The translations under genes and the position numbers were made by a program. Of a DNA stretch of 64,000 bases, positions 1 to 11,351 are shown one piece after another. The notes below the pieces were generated by a model that made no database searches, had not been told where the DNA came from, and saw nothing but the letters and a program-made list of their open reading frames with translations. Position 1 is the stretch's first letter. Every line of letters starts with the position of its first letter. Source of the DNA: Odiellus spinosus (taxonomy: Eukaryota; Arthropoda; Arachnida; Opiliones; Phalangiidae); contig OY987226.1 of assembly GCA_963920705.1 (NCBI GenBank), forward strand, positions 24,385,136 to 24,449,135, read 5' to 3'.

Positions 1-222
1 ATTCAATATATTTGATAATTTAAATTTGTTTAGCGCGTCATCTTTATTTGGCATAATCATAATTTTCTGTTGGTCACGTGCCTTTTGTCGCATTTGATAT
101 TTGATTTCAGAGTGTTGTTGTTTGAATAATGAATTTAAATAAAGCTAACGTACGACAGAAGGGCATCGGTCCAAGACTTATCGTATTAGAAAGGTTTTCG
201 AAAATATACCATGTAGTTTTAT

Positions 223-526
223 CAAGAAGGATCAGACAAGGAGAGGAAAAGTGGGAACTGCGCGGTTCCTACTGCGTCGGCCTAAACTCCCGCTCTGGGA
301 GAACGGGGGACAGACAGGGGTAGAGATGCTTCGTGGTAAATTGTTGTCGCGTGGGTAAAACGGATCCTTTATGAGACGCGTAGTAGCCGACGACGCCTAG
401 CGACCACGTGACAACAGTTTACCTCGAGAATTTCCTATCACCCCTTTCCACCCGAGTAGGAGGTTGGTTCTTCTCTCTCTAACTCAACGCAACCCCACTT
501 TTCCTCTCCTTGTCTGATCCTTCTTG
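223..526. mobile_element. Foldback MITE with about 7-bp target duplication
   Basis: The two ends are inverted repeats of about 35 bp (left begins CAAGAAGGATCAGACAAGG; right ends with its complement). The direct repeat GTTTTAT lies immediately outside both ends (216-222 and 527-533). There is no coding potential. The interior is GC-richer than the surroundings. It is a short non-autonomous DNA transposon; the superfamily is not certain. Confidence 0.75.
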
Positions 527-533
527 GTTTTAT

Positions 534-1306
534 CTGAAATAACCAAAACCTTTTGAATAATAATTTTAATACTAGTGTTCGGAATCGGATAACCATTATC
601 TTCTGTTATTTATATTTTTTCAGATATTTTATTTTCGGATTGTTTTGGTCTAAAAAAAAGGCAATTCGCAAATTCAGATAAAAGTTGAATGAATTGGGTT
701 TATCCGAAGATAACGTTAAACAATCGAAAAGAGAATTCACATTCTTAGAATTCTTGGAAATTAAAAGAATTATATTTCAAATTCACGATTGCAATTCAAA
801 GAGAATAAATAAAACTTTTAGGTTAAAATTTTATTTATTATTTTTGGAGAAAACTGATTTTTAAATTTTCGTAATCCGGATATTAGGATAAGTTGCCATT
901 ATAGGATAGAAAGAGATACGAGTATTATTATATTATTTTATCTTTATGTAAGTTACCGTGATTGATAAATAGTCCATTTTTAACCAAACATATAATATCT
1001 GAATTTAATTCCGTAGTTCTATCCATTTAAGAAAAGTTATACAAATTGCTAGCTCTATTTAACACTAAAATAAATACCCCCTTTATTTTTTAATCAATTT
1101 GAACCTCAACTAATATCAGCCATTAGTTTCTTCTTTAGAGTTGTCTATATTTTTAATACACAATATAACATAGGATATGTGAGAAATTAACCATTCCAAA
1201 TTAATGGTATTAATTCTTGAATAAATATTTATTAGAAAAACCTTCCTTCTTTCCTGAATCTAGAATAGTTTCAAGATCGGTAACTTGGTCATAACCAAAG
1301 GGATAA
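534..1306. other. AT-rich non-coding stretch with a dispersed repeat fragment
   Basis: No gene is visible. Around 580-690 there is a fragment containing TTCGGAATCGGATAACC and TTTTTTCAGATATTTTATTTT, related to sequences near 38697-38780 and to the start of the arrays near 21040. The rest is AT-rich single-copy-looking sequence. Confidence 0.5.
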
Positions 1307-1309
1307 TTA

Positions 1310-1809
1310 TACAAAAAAGAGGTTGTTTCGCACCCTTAAAAAAACTCTTTATCTAACTCGAATCAAACCCGTGAAGGGACAGAAATTATTTGTTAGAGAA
1401 AGAGCAATTTCATATCTTTAAAATTATAGTTAGTAGGTTTAGTCTACTACTTCAAAGATTTTATTACTATTATATATTTTCCAAAAAACGGATAAAGACG
1501 ACCTAGGACTAATGATAAATATATATACATTAAAGGAACTCCATCTTTAGCTAATTTTATTAGTAATACTGATAGAATTTAAAATTAACATCAATGGGAG
1601 AGGAAGGTTTCCTAGGTCGTCTTTATCCGTTTTTTGGAAAATATATAATAGTAATAAAATCTTTGAAGTAGTAGACTAAACCTACTAACTATAATTTTAA
1701 AGATATGAAATTGCTCTTTCTCTAACAAATAATTTCTGTCCCTTCACGGGTTTGATTCGAGTTAGATAAAGAGTTTTTTTAAGGGTGCGAAACAACCTCT
1801 TTTTTTGTA
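1310..1809. mobile_element. Foldback MITE with TA flanks, TACAAAAAAGAGG ends
   Basis: Two long arms (about 225 bp each) are inverted copies: TACAAAAAAGAGGTTG at the left and its complement at the right, flanked by TA on both sides (1308-1309, 1810-1811). Each arm includes a conserved GTGAAGGGACAGAAATTA box that recurs in relatives near 6390-6480, 13850-13900, 18160-18230, 42595-42640, 49270-50057 and 58543-59041. The TA flank suggests a Tc1/mariner-type mobilised MITE. It forms the 5' end of the larger 1307-3968 element. Confidence 0.75.
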
Positions 1810-1974
1810 TAATTTCTGTCCTTTTTTCTCCAAAAATATACACCTTTTCCACATTTCACTATTTTGCTTTATAGGTTTATTGAACCTTAATTCTTACTAA
1901 TGCTGAATAAAAATTAAAGCGTTTAATTGAGGCTTCAATCTATTCGTAATTTAGACCCTGGTACAAATCTCGAA

Positions 1975-2400
1975 AGACAGAGATTAACTAACCTAACCTT
2001 ACCTAAGTTGTAAAACAGGGATGGGCTAGTTCAATTGATTAACTAACCTAAACTAATCTTACCTAAAATACTACAAGAGGAACGGGTTAGCCCGAGTTAT
2101 AGGGATTACCTAGTTGGAGGGATGGGTTATTTCCAGGGTTTAATTAACCTAATTTAACCTTAAAGATTACTTGATGGAATGGGTAACCCGAGGGATTAAC
2201 TAGTTGGAGCGATGGGCTAATTCGAGGAATTAACTAACCTAACCTAGCCTTACCTAAAATATTACAAATAGCCCGAGCTAAGGATTAACTAGTTGGAGGG
2301 ATTACCAGATGGACGGGGGAGGTCGAGGGATTAACTAACCTAGCCTTACCTAAAATATTACAAGAGGGACGGGCTAGACCGAGCTAGAGATTAAATTTAT
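1975..2400. repeat. Degenerate array containing AACCTAACC-type motifs
   Basis: Units of roughly 60-80 bp alternate TTAACTAACCTAACCTTACCTAA with GGGATGGGCTAGTTCGAG-like segments. CCTAA is the complement of the arthropod telomere repeat TTAGG, but the motif is degenerate here. Copy B (59210-59660) has one extra unit, so the array length varies between copies. Confidence 0.6.
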
Positions 2401-3358
2401 AATATTGAATCGCATCGACAAAAAATTAGCATGGAAAGCGAAACAATTCTTTAAAGCAAGAGAACATAATTATGGAGACCAGAAGTATGTGGCCGTTTAT
2501 TTAACTCGCCGACATCAATTTTCGTTTCGTATATCCTATTTAACATTCTAAATCTTTATTTTTTATTATAATTAAGTTAGACGTGCTTTAGATACAGACT
2601 TCAATAATTGGCCAACTACTTAATAGCTACGTTATTACGTAGTTGTTATGACGAAGCTATTGGATCTAAAGCACATCCTAGTCGCAAAACTCAAGTATTT
2701 TAAAAAATAAAGTAGAGATTGAGAACGTTAAACTATAAATTTCATGTGTAATCGAGCACTTGGCAGGAAATGAAGTCCAACTCAAGTGATATTTAATCCC
2801 TAGTACTCTCGTTGTGAAATGTTCTTACAGTGACTTTATATATTAAATTGGCCACATTTCTAGGTAATGCGATTTACATTCAATCGCCTCGGTTTATTCG
2901 AGTACTCTACCCAAAAGATCGTGAGAAATAGGTCTCTGATCACCGAAATATAGGTGAGAAACGATTGCCTAAACAATCGAAGACGTCACCATTGCACAAA
3001 CGAGAGGACTCGCCACAATTTTAAACGCTAACGTAAACCACGCATTGGTACAGTGCATCTGTGAGTACTGAATCTGCAAATCTCGTTTATATAGGCCGAG
3101 AAGAGATATATTATTAAAGTTAAAAAATCAAATGATAAGAAAATCATGCCAACTTTTTAATTACGGTGAATTAGGGTGAATATAATGGGATACTCATGAT
3201 ATGACATAATAGTCAAAATTAGGCGGCTGAAGAGGGCTACCCTAGTAAAAGAACCCAATAAATGCAATTTTCCGTTAACGATAAAAAATTCCATTAAAAA
3301 AAACTTATCAACTGTTTAATAAAATCAATTTTTGTTTATCAATTTAAAGCCAATTAAT

Positions 3359-3720
3359 AAAGCTCGGCTAGTTATATGTTTTACCCTTTTCGTCACCCAT
3401 ACAGGCATCTGTCTCTCTATTATCTCGAATTCGATGGATATTCATTATCATTCTACTGTTTAAGAAATAAAATTTTGTTTACCATTTTTAAGCAATTAAT
3501 AAAGCTCGGCTAAGCTTATGATTTCACCCTTTTGTAACCCATTCAGGCACCTTCCTTTCTATTAACTCGAATTCGATGGATATTCCTTATCATTCTACTG
3601 TTTAAGAAATAAAATTTTTGTTTATCATTTTGAAGCAATTAGTAAAGCTCGGCTAAGCTTAAGATTTCACCCTTTTGTAACCCATTCAGGCACCTTACTT
3701 TCTATTACTTCATATACTTA
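3359..3720. repeat. Three tandem units of about 142 bp inside element copy A
   Basis: AAAGCTCGGCTA starts at 3359, 3501 and 3644, giving a period of 142-143 bp. Each unit carries TTTCACCCTTTTGTAACCCA and a TCGAATTCGATGGATATT segment. Copy B at 60.6-60.8 kb has two units, so one unit was gained or lost after the two copies separated. Confidence 0.75.
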
Positions 3721-4147
3721 ATCAACATTTCATTATTGAAATCTGTGTTTAACTAGAGATACTCTTGTACCTAATCGAAGTCTTATCAAATTTTTTCAAA
3801 AGTACCTTTGTCTGTATTAATTCGAATTCAGTGGACGGTGGGAAGAGGGAAACGACGACGACGACGATTTCAGTTATCAAGCGCCGCGGGTCCATTGGAA
3901 AAGACATTACGTTTTCTGATGAAATTCGAGTTTAGATAAAGGGATAAACACGAACGTGTTTATCCTAATTTTCCGGCAAGGTTAGGGGAAGTAACAAATA
4001 AAAACAGGTAAATTTTATTTTTTTTCGCTTCTGGGCTTTAGTCTAAATGTACTATATGAAAGAGGGTGGTTTTAATGAATGGAATTTGCGTGAATTAGAA
4101 AAATACCAAGGTTTGTTAGGTGTGGCCATTTCGGATTCCAAAATTTG

Positions 4148-4156
4148 TATAAAAGG
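4148..4156 (+). promoter_or_regulatory. TATA box of the first cuticular protein gene
   Basis: TATAAAAGG stands 92 bp before the predicted ATG at 4240. This is the expected spacing for a TATA promoter with a short 5' UTR. The same box precedes paralogue 2. Confidence 0.7.
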
Positions 4157-4239
4157 AGACAATTGCAATTGTAAAAATCACAATCGTCTTCGATCTCTTA
4201 ACTCTCTAACTGTTCGAGAAGGAAACGGAGCCGGCAAAT

Positions 4240-5072
4240 ATGTACAAGGTAATAGTACATCCTAAAGTACTTTTCTCTACAATGAATTGAAAACCAATGT
4301 TTTCGAGTTGAAAATGGCTCTTACCTTTAAGTTTCCAAATAGCTTCAATTCAATTATTGCAAATACTATTAATCGCGTAGATCACCATTTTCATTGCTTT
4401 GGCCGTTTTGGGAGCCGCCAGTGCCGGAGTCGTTGGATCCTACGGATTAGGCCTTGGTCTAGCCGGAGTCGGCCAGTACGGTCTTGCCGGAGTTGGCCCT
4501 TACGGTCTAGCCGGAGTTGGTCCATACGGTCTCGCTGGAGTCAGCCCATACGGTCACGCTGGAGTCAGCCCATACGGTCTCGCCGGAGTTGGTGGCCTCG
4601 GCGCCGCTGGATATCTCGGACACGCTGGAGTTTTGGGACACGCCGGTGTTGTTGGACCTCTCGGAGCCATCGGAGCTTCCGGAGCCATCGCTTCCAACCC
4701 AGGTGGTACCATCGCCGCTGCCGTACCAGGAGCTAACTGGGGTGAGTTCGCTTAGTCAGTGGTCACGTCCGTTTGATTCTTGTAGTTATAATACTATTTA
4801 ACGCTCAAACAAATTTAGGCGCTAACCAAGTTGGCCCAAAAACCGCCGCTACCGTAGTTGGAGTTCAATCGGTCATTGACGGACCATCGGCCACTCTCTA
4901 CGCTTCGACCGGAGCCGTTAAGGGTGCCGCTCAAGCTGGAGCCAACCTAGGTTCCATCGGAGCTCAAGTTACCCCGCAAGCCGCTGGTGGCAACGTACCC
5001 GCTTCCGCCGTCGCCGTTCAAAAGGTTCCCATCGGCGTCCACGCCGGTGCCCTCGCCCAGCCTATCTGGTAG
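4240..5072 (+). CDS. Cuticular-type structural protein, paralogue 1 (3 exons)
   Basis: Predicted join 4240-4248, 4381-4741, 4819-5072 (about 207 aa). Exon 1 encodes only Met-Tyr-Lys and ends at GTAATAG. Exon 2 continues the signal peptide (ITIFIALAVLGAASAG), followed by repeats of the type GLAGVGPYG rich in Gly, Ala, Tyr and His, and ends AVPGANWG at a GTGAGT donor (phase 1). Exon 3 encodes a conserved tail with DGPSATLYASTGAVKG and NVPASAVA, ending in PIW. A signal peptide split after three codons by the first intron is typical of insect cuticular protein genes. Low-complexity Gly/Ala/Tyr repeats after a signal peptide suggest a secreted cuticle component, but no chitin-binding Rebers-Riddiford consensus is visible. 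Paralogues lie on the minus strand at 8072-9345 and 11352-12296. An AATAAA follows at 5181. Confidence 0.8.
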
Positions 5073-5180
5073 GACGCCATCATCGCCAAATCATTTGACT
5101 CAAGCGCATCGAATTATTTTTTTCAACCTAAATTCTTTCCTTGTGTCTTAGGGTTTTATTTTGTACATAAAGTATTAATT

Positions 5181-5186
5181 AATAAA
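5181..5186 (+). terminator. Poly(A) signal of cuticular gene 1
   Basis: AATAAA lies 109 bp after the stop codon, in AT-rich sequence. Confidence 0.55.
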
Positions 5187-6799
5187 ATGATATTTACGAA
5201 TTTAATATTTAGTTTAATAAATATTTTAAATATTTAATTGGAAGTGCTCCTTTGAACGAATCGAAACGAAAAAAAAATCCCATAATCAACATGACAAAAG
5301 ATGGTTATGTGTAAATTTTCAGCTCAAAAGATGTGCCCAAAACAGTTTTTTGGGTTTTTGGCGATATCTTGGCCAAATTTTCACCAAATCTATTTTTTTT
5401 TTTTTTAATTAAACGTCTCTAGAAGCCCTATAAGGCGGTATTTTTTTAATGTGCGCTCAAAAGCAAATGTTTTAAAAGCGTTTTAAAATTTGAAAATTTG
5501 TAAAAAAAAAAAAAAAAAAAAAAATATGTGTATTTTGGGTCAAAGTTGACCCCTGAATTTTTTCAGATTTTTAAATTAGGGGATTGTAAAAAAGATCGAG
5601 GTCACGTGTTTTCAGAACTGCCAGACAACTTAAATAAATCAGGCTGGACATATTTTAAAACAGCCAATTTCAACTTGAAAATCGCCGGAGTGGTCGGTTT
5701 ATTTTTTTTAGTAACAACGGGAGATTGGGGACCCTCTTTCAGTTCGGCTCCCGATATTTCTAAGTAAACAAATACTAGAGATAAAGGAAAGAGTAGGTTT
5801 ATACACGCTGCCAAATTAAGTTGAACTACAGATAGTGAACCAGCTGCGGGCAAATGGTCACCAAACGTGATGGTCAGCGCGCGTAAAGCGAGGCCCTTAA
5901 TATCCCTATAAATAAAAAATCCGTAAAGATAACGGATAGGGTAAGTTTTGTACGCGCTTCAAACTGTGGTGGAAAGACTGCTGGCAATCTAGATTCGAAA
6001 CCTTATTGTAAATTGACACCCCCATTGATCATTTTCACTTTTTTTGCTACTTAATTCGAAAAAATGATGGATGTAATATTTTAACTGAATCCAACAAGTG
6101 AATAATTTCGCTGGCAAGGTCATCGATATGTATTAATTATATTTTATTTCGCCTTTAGGCAAACGAGAGGGTTTTATTGAATGAAATTTACGGCAATTAG
6201 GAAAATTTCAGGTTTTATTATTAATGTATACTCAAATAATAAAGTTATTTAAAAAAAAAATTTAACCATCAATTTATTTTAACAAATGGATTCTGTAGGT
6301 CAACTTTTTCCATTATTTTGGAAACGTTATAATCATAATAATTTAAATCTTTGGAGTAAGAGGCTACAAAACAAATATAATTTTAAAAATATTATATCGC
6401 TCTTTCTCTAAAATTTAATTGCTGTGTCTTTACGGATTTTTTAAGGGTGCGATAAACAACCACTTTTTTGTATAATTAGAGAAAAAATTCACCTTATCCT
6501 ATTATTTAAAACAATTCACTAGATTTAACAAAATGTAACAATGATATTTCAACCCTTAACGGGAGACTGTTACCTAAAAACAAGTGATATTTCATCGATT
6601 CCTTATCGTTTAAATAGGCCTAATCAAATAGTAAAATAAAATTACCAACAAATATTAAACTAGAAATAAATTTAAAACTTACCATCAAACTTAGCTGGAT
6701 GCATAGAGATATCCTGAGGTCCCCGTATAAGGATCATGGAGATCATGCAATCCCCATATTCATAATTCGTTGAACATCTTTTTAATTAGTTTAAAATTT
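5187..6799. other. Non-coding stretch with dispersed repeat fragments
   Basis: No gene is supported. There are poly-T and poly-A tracts (5390-5525). A repeat at about 5706-6014, with GGGGACCCTCTTTC and GCGCGCGTAAAGCGAGGC, is also found at about 34140-34400. Near 6380-6480 is a decayed arm of the TACAAAAAAGAGG foldback family. Around 6560-6790 is a fragment resembling the TTAA-flanked MITE at 29028. Confidence 0.6.
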
Positions 6800-7262
6800 A
6801 AAAAATTTTTAAAACCTTGCCCTCTTCATGCCGTTTACAATCTAAATAATAAATTTTAATCTTACACATTTTTTTTTTTTTTTTTTTTGTAGGAGATAAC
6901 GATGTAGTTTTTTAAAGCCATTTTTTGTTTCCACCATAGAGACTTTTAACATAGGGAGTGGAAAGTAGAGGCGAAGATGTAGCTCAAAACAACCGTTGTA
7001 AAAGGCCGGGTCGATTTCCGGTATAGCTTCCCTCTAATGCGGGTGATGTCATGTGACCGGATCGAAGTTGGCCAGACCAGTTATTAGCATTGGCAAAGGT
7101 TGCTTGGGGAGCTACATCTCGTTTTGCCTTGCCAAAGGCAGGAGTTTCCACTCCCTTTGTTAAAAGTCTCTATGTTTCCACTGTAAATTTTTTTTTAGAT
7201 TGTAAACTGCTTGAAAAGTGGCCACGGCCCGAAAGCTCGCAAGGTTTTGAAATTTTTAAGAT
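6800..7262. mobile_element. Foldback element
   Basis: The outer arms contain AAAACCTTGCCCTCTTCATG and its degenerate complement near 7205-7250. The inner arms (about 6930-6975 and 7140-7187) contain GTTTCCACCATAGAGAC and its complement. A coding-looking frame across the right arm has no recognisable domain and is not annotated. Confidence 0.55.
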
Positions 7263-7449
7263 GTTAAACCCGTTATTTCAAATATATATTTTTTTCTATA
7301 GATACGTCACTATGGCTTTTGTCAGGGAATGCGTTCTGGAAATTCAAGCCGGGATCCCGAATAGTCACTTGGCTTTGTTAATGACGTCAGAACTTGCCCA
7401 AAATGGTACCGAAAATTATGGTCTCTTGTTAAAACCTCATCCACTCTAA

Positions 7450-8028
7450 AATGACTTAGGACAAGCGTATCACGAGAAAAGGCGTGAGATAGCAGTTTTG
7501 AATGCGTTTCCCTTAACTAAAAGCGAAAAGACGAACTGATTCCATCAGATTTATTCTATAAGATCTACTAGCAGAAATTTATGGTTCGCGCATTTAGATA
7601 AAACCAAAAGTATATCATTTTATTCCTTAAAATTAAACAACGCCCTATAGCTATTAGCAAATGTCCGGGTAAACGTACCGGCAGATTCTGATTCGAGACA
7701 CTCTGGAGAGAAAGACACTATGGCCAAGCGCGGCCCGCCTAAATTCCAACCCTCTCTCCCGACAGTACCCGACTCAAAACATCGAGCTAGACAGGGGTGA
7801 TGACTTTTTGTCTATTTTTAAGTGATGTGCTATGCCGTACTTTACTAGTCCTTTCCTGATAGCGTTAAGCTACGGGAGCTGTTTTATTTTAATGGAATAA
7901 ATTGGTCGACTTTTGATATAACTGAATTTAGTCGTTAGCTTATTTTCTTGAATTTTTGGTATGTTTATAATATAAACGCCATAAAAAACTCAAATCTAGG
8001 TATTTCATAGACAAAAATGTTTGCACAT
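7450..8028. other. No feature seen
   Basis: Moderately AT-rich sequence between the foldback element and the 3' end of cuticular gene 2. No repeat or reading frame of note. Confidence 0.4.
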
Positions 8029-8034
8029 TTTATT
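8029..8034 (-). terminator. Poly(A) signal of cuticular gene 2
   Basis: On the minus strand AATAAA occurs about 38 bp after the TAA stop at 8072-8074. Confidence 0.6.
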
Positions 8035-8071
8035 TTATATACAATTAAAATGACAAGTGAGATTGCTTTCT

Positions 8072-9345
8072 TTAATAGATATGGACTGGGCCAGATCGGA
8101 GAATAGCGGTGGCGGAGGCTGGTACGTTGAGACCGGCGGAGGACGGAGGAACTCCGAGACCGGCAATGTTGGCACCACCGTTAGCGTGTCCCTTAACAGC
8201 TCCGGTGTTGGCGACGAGGGTAGCGGAAGATCCGTGGAGGACGGCGGTAGGGCCAGCGAGGACGGATCCGGTGGATGGACCAGCACCAACGGCACCTATT
8301 TACGAAGAATACATTCGAATATTAGCTAGTGCGGAATTCAATAATGACGTAAATATATTATTAAGCGCGCTAAACGAGCTAAGATTAACGCAGATCGTGT
8401 GTAGGCCGAGCGAAGAGGTAATGTTCTAATTGCGCAGTTCCCATAAGCGCATTTGCACTTGCGCGCAGTTTTTCAGTTCCACAGATTTCATTTAGATTAG
8501 GTTAGTGTCTATAAATAAATTAATGGTAAAAGCGAAAAAGGTAAACTGCGCAAATGGGGAACTGGGCATGTGGACCAAAATTAGTTAAGAGAACCACCCT
8601 ATAATGTCACGAGGCCACTATCCTTCATACTGTTTCAGTTTCTCACCAGATGGATTGAGTGCTTATTCGAGATTAAGCCCAGTGGAACCTTCTGTCTCTG
8701 AATATAACTAACATTCTAGCTAGTGATGCTGTAACATCACGTAATTATTTCCCATCTCTCTCTGTTGATCGAAGTTAAAGTAGTATTAATTTGTTTGGGA
8801 GGTGTCGACTAGCCAACATTTAGGAACAAACTTCACTTTTCACGAATAGGAATGGATTGATGATTTATAACACGAAGGAAATTTCCCGTTTTTAAATCTC
8901 AATTAGAAGGGCACGCAGACTCACCAACGCTGGAGCCTGGAACGACGGAAGCGACGAGTCCACCTGGGTTAGAGGCGATAGCTCCGGCTCCGTATCCTAC
9001 GACTCCTGGGGCGTAAAGACCAGCGGCGGCGGAGTAAAGACCTGGGTTGTAAAGACCAGCGGAGTAAAGTCCTGGAGCGGCGATGTGAGGAGCGGCGATG
9101 GAGTGAGACAAAACACCAGCATGACCTACGATTCCCCCAAGTCCATAATGGTGAGCGCCGAGGAGAGTAGCGGCTGGAAAGCCAGCGCCGTAGCTGACAA
9201 CGCCAGCGTTAGCGACTCCCAAAGCAACCAAAGCAACGAAAAGGGAAAGCTGAAAATAAAATATTTCAATATCTCAATCTAATAATAAGAACATATCATT
9301 TCAAATACTTAGTAAATGAGTACGAGTTATACTTACATGGGCCAT
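8072..9345 (-). CDS. Cuticular-type structural protein, paralogue 2 (3 exons)
   Basis: Minus-strand join 9345-9337, 9249-8925, 8295-8072 (about 185 aa). Exon 1 is Met-Ala-His, then a GTAAGT donor. Exon 2 starts after TTTTCAG with LSLFVALVALGVANAG, completing a signal peptide, then Ala/Gly/Tyr repeats such as GLYSAGLYNPGLY, and ends VPGSSVG at GTGAGT (phase 1). Exon 3 follows AAATAG and carries the tail shared with the paralogues: GPTAVLHGSSATLVANTG, AVKGHANGGANIAG and NVPASATA, ending PVHIY. The exon phases match paralogue 1 exactly. It probably encodes a secreted cuticle component. The intron between exons 2 and 3 is long (629 bp) compared with 77 bp in paralogue 1. A TATA box and a poly(A) signal frame the gene. 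Confidence 0.8.
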
Positions 9346-9405
9346 TTCTAGTGATATGATTCTCAAGAAAGCAATCAAGATACTGTTTTCAAACGGAGAT
9401 GATCA

Positions 9406-9415
9406 CCTTTTTATA
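9406..9415 (-). promoter_or_regulatory. TATA box of cuticular gene 2
   Basis: The minus strand reads TATAAAAAGG about 60 bp upstream of the ATG at 9345. Confidence 0.7.
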
Positions 9416-9419
9416 GTCC

Positions 9420-9935
9420 TGGTGCGAGGGTAACGCCTAAAAAACCTTCAGTGAATCGGGTGGGGTGGTGTGTGTCTGGGGTGATACACACCTTTTTTTT
9501 GTAGCTCCTCGTATACACTCTCAAAGAGCAGCTGCAGTATTTACAGACAGTAACAGGGCTCGTTTACCAACCGTTACTATTAGAAGCAATATAATTCTAA
9601 GAAGAATATATCGTGTTGCATTTATACTGGCTTTCAGATAAGATCAGTTTGTGGAAAAAGTTCAGATATCTGAAAATATGTATTAATAAATACGAGATGT
9701 GAGGAGAATCATTTTTTTTAAATCTTTCGATAGGGTTACGACCAGTTGACCTTCATGTCTTCTAAACCCGCTCTAGGCGAATACATTTGTATCATATATT
9801 TTTTTTATTAATTTCTTAATATCAGCGAAACTTCCAGACTGTCGTTTAATATATTTAATATATCTTTCATATTTAACCAATAAAATTAATGTTTATTCTG
9901 TGTAAAGGGATAAAAACGTTTAAAAGTTAATAAGA
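9420..9935. other. Upstream region of cuticular gene 2, no other feature
   Basis: No gene or clear repeat. It includes GGGTGGGGTGGTGTGTG-like low-complexity sequence near 9460-9490. Confidence 0.4.
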
Positions 9936-9939
9936 TGAA

Positions 9940-10815
9940 CTGTATGGTATCATAGTGAATGATACTTTAAGGGTATCGTAGCAAATTGCAAATTAAGGTA
10001 TCATAGTAAATTAAAAATTGAGATATTCTATAGTAATTATGCTTTAAGGTATTATAGTGAATTATATTTGACGTATCACAGTAAATTAAAATTTGAGGGA
10101 TCCTAGCAATGCATGCTTTAATGTATTTGAGGTACCCTAGCAATGTATACTTTAATGTACTTGAGGTATCCTAGCAATGTGTACTTTAATGTGTTTGAGG
10201 TATCATGATAAATTAGAATTTGAAGTATCCTAGCAATGTATACTTTAATGTATCCTAGCAATGTATACTTTAATGTATCCTAGCAATGTATACTTTAATG
10301 TATCCTAGCAATGTATACTTTAATGTATCCTAGCAATGTATACTTTAATGTATCCTAGCAATGTATACTTTAATGTATCCTAGCAAATTATACTTTAATG
10401 TATCCTAGCAAATTATACTTTAATGTATACTAGCAAATTATACTTAAAGGTATTCAAGTAAATTATACTTAAAGGTATTCAAGTAAATTATACTTAAAGG
10501 TATTCAAGTAAATTATACTTAAAGGTATTCAAGTAAATTATACTTAAAGGTATTCAAGTAAATTATACTTAAAGGTATTCAAGTAAATTATACTTAAAGG
10601 TATTCAAGTAAATTATACTTAAAGGTATTCAAGTAAATTATACTTAAGGGTATTCAAGTAAATTATGCTTAAGGGTATTCAAGTAAATTATACTTAAAGG
10701 TATTCAAGTAAATTATACTTAAAGGTATTCAAGTAAATTATACTTAAAGGTTTTCAAGTAAATTATACTTAAAGGTATTCATGTAAATTATACTTAAAGG
10801 TTTTCAAGTAAATTG
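9940..10815. repeat. 25-bp minisatellite in three grades
   Basis: It starts as degenerate GGTATCATAGTAAATT-like units. It becomes regular 25-bp units of the type TTAATGTATCCTAGCAATG (about 10230-10440), then changes to 25-bp units of the type AATTATACTTAAAGGTATTC (about 10440-10815, roughly 15 units). Successive variants share position and length, as expected for local expansion of one ancestral unit. Confidence 0.9.
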
Positions 10816-11351
10816 TACTTGCCGAAGCAGTTTCGAGAAATCGATTCGAGAAAAATCGTTTCACGTTCACACGACTGCAACGAAACGTTTTGAAACTGTT
10901 TGAGTCGATTCCAAGTTCTAGTACTAACGTATGCTATAAAGAAATCTTAGTTGAAGTACATTTTCAGGTATCCAAATTTGGTTTTAGGTTTCACTTTTTA
11001 TTTCGTTCGTATGGAATTTTTAATCGTTGCTCCTTTTTTTGCCAAGGTTATAATAAATAAATTAAGGTTTGTTACTTTTATTTCTTAATGATGTTTGCTT
11101 TGAATTAATTGCGGAGAAAGTAAGTATATCATGATAAAATCATCAAAAATGTAAAAGCGTTTGTTGTACTTGATAATGAGAAAAATAGTTTTCATAAAGC
11201 TTTTATTACATTTTTTTAAATTACACTAAATGGCTAGAAACATATTCACGAAGATAAAAAGAAAGTGTACCTGTAAAATATAACGGAACACGCCCTTTAA
11301 AAGCAAAAAACGTTGATAATGACCTTTTTATAAGAAAAATTTCCTTTCGTA
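10816..11351. other. No gene seen; downstream side of cuticular gene 3
   Basis: AT-rich. A minus-strand AATAAA at 11202-11207 could serve cuticular gene 3, about 150 bp beyond its stop. Confidence 0.4.

Larger units (their letters stand above)
1307..3968. mobile_element. 2.7-kb non-autonomous element, copy A
   Basis: This block is repeated almost completely at 58540-61038, and both copies start and stop at equivalent positions. It begins with a 500-bp foldback MITE (1310-1809). It continues through a degenerate AACCTAACC-rich array and about three 142-bp tandem units (two in copy B), and ends in a perfect hairpin with 10-bp arms GATAAACACG (3943-3964) followed by CTAA and then T. Hairpin plus CTRR and insertion between A and T without duplication would fit a Helitron-like 3' end. 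However, the 5' end begins TT rather than TC, and a TA duplication is almost equally compatible. No transposase or Rep/helicase is encoded. Confidence 0.7.

Noticed and set aside
4287-4801. Arg/Ser-rich and other alternative frames over exon 2 of cuticular gene 1
   Set aside because: The signal-peptide frame with matching splice sites and paralogue conservation is the coding one.
8057-8429. Plus-strand frames opposite exon 3 of cuticular gene 2 (also 11404-11610 and 11910-12209 opposite gene 3)
   Set aside because: Shadows of GC-rich, repeat-biased coding DNA on the minus strand.
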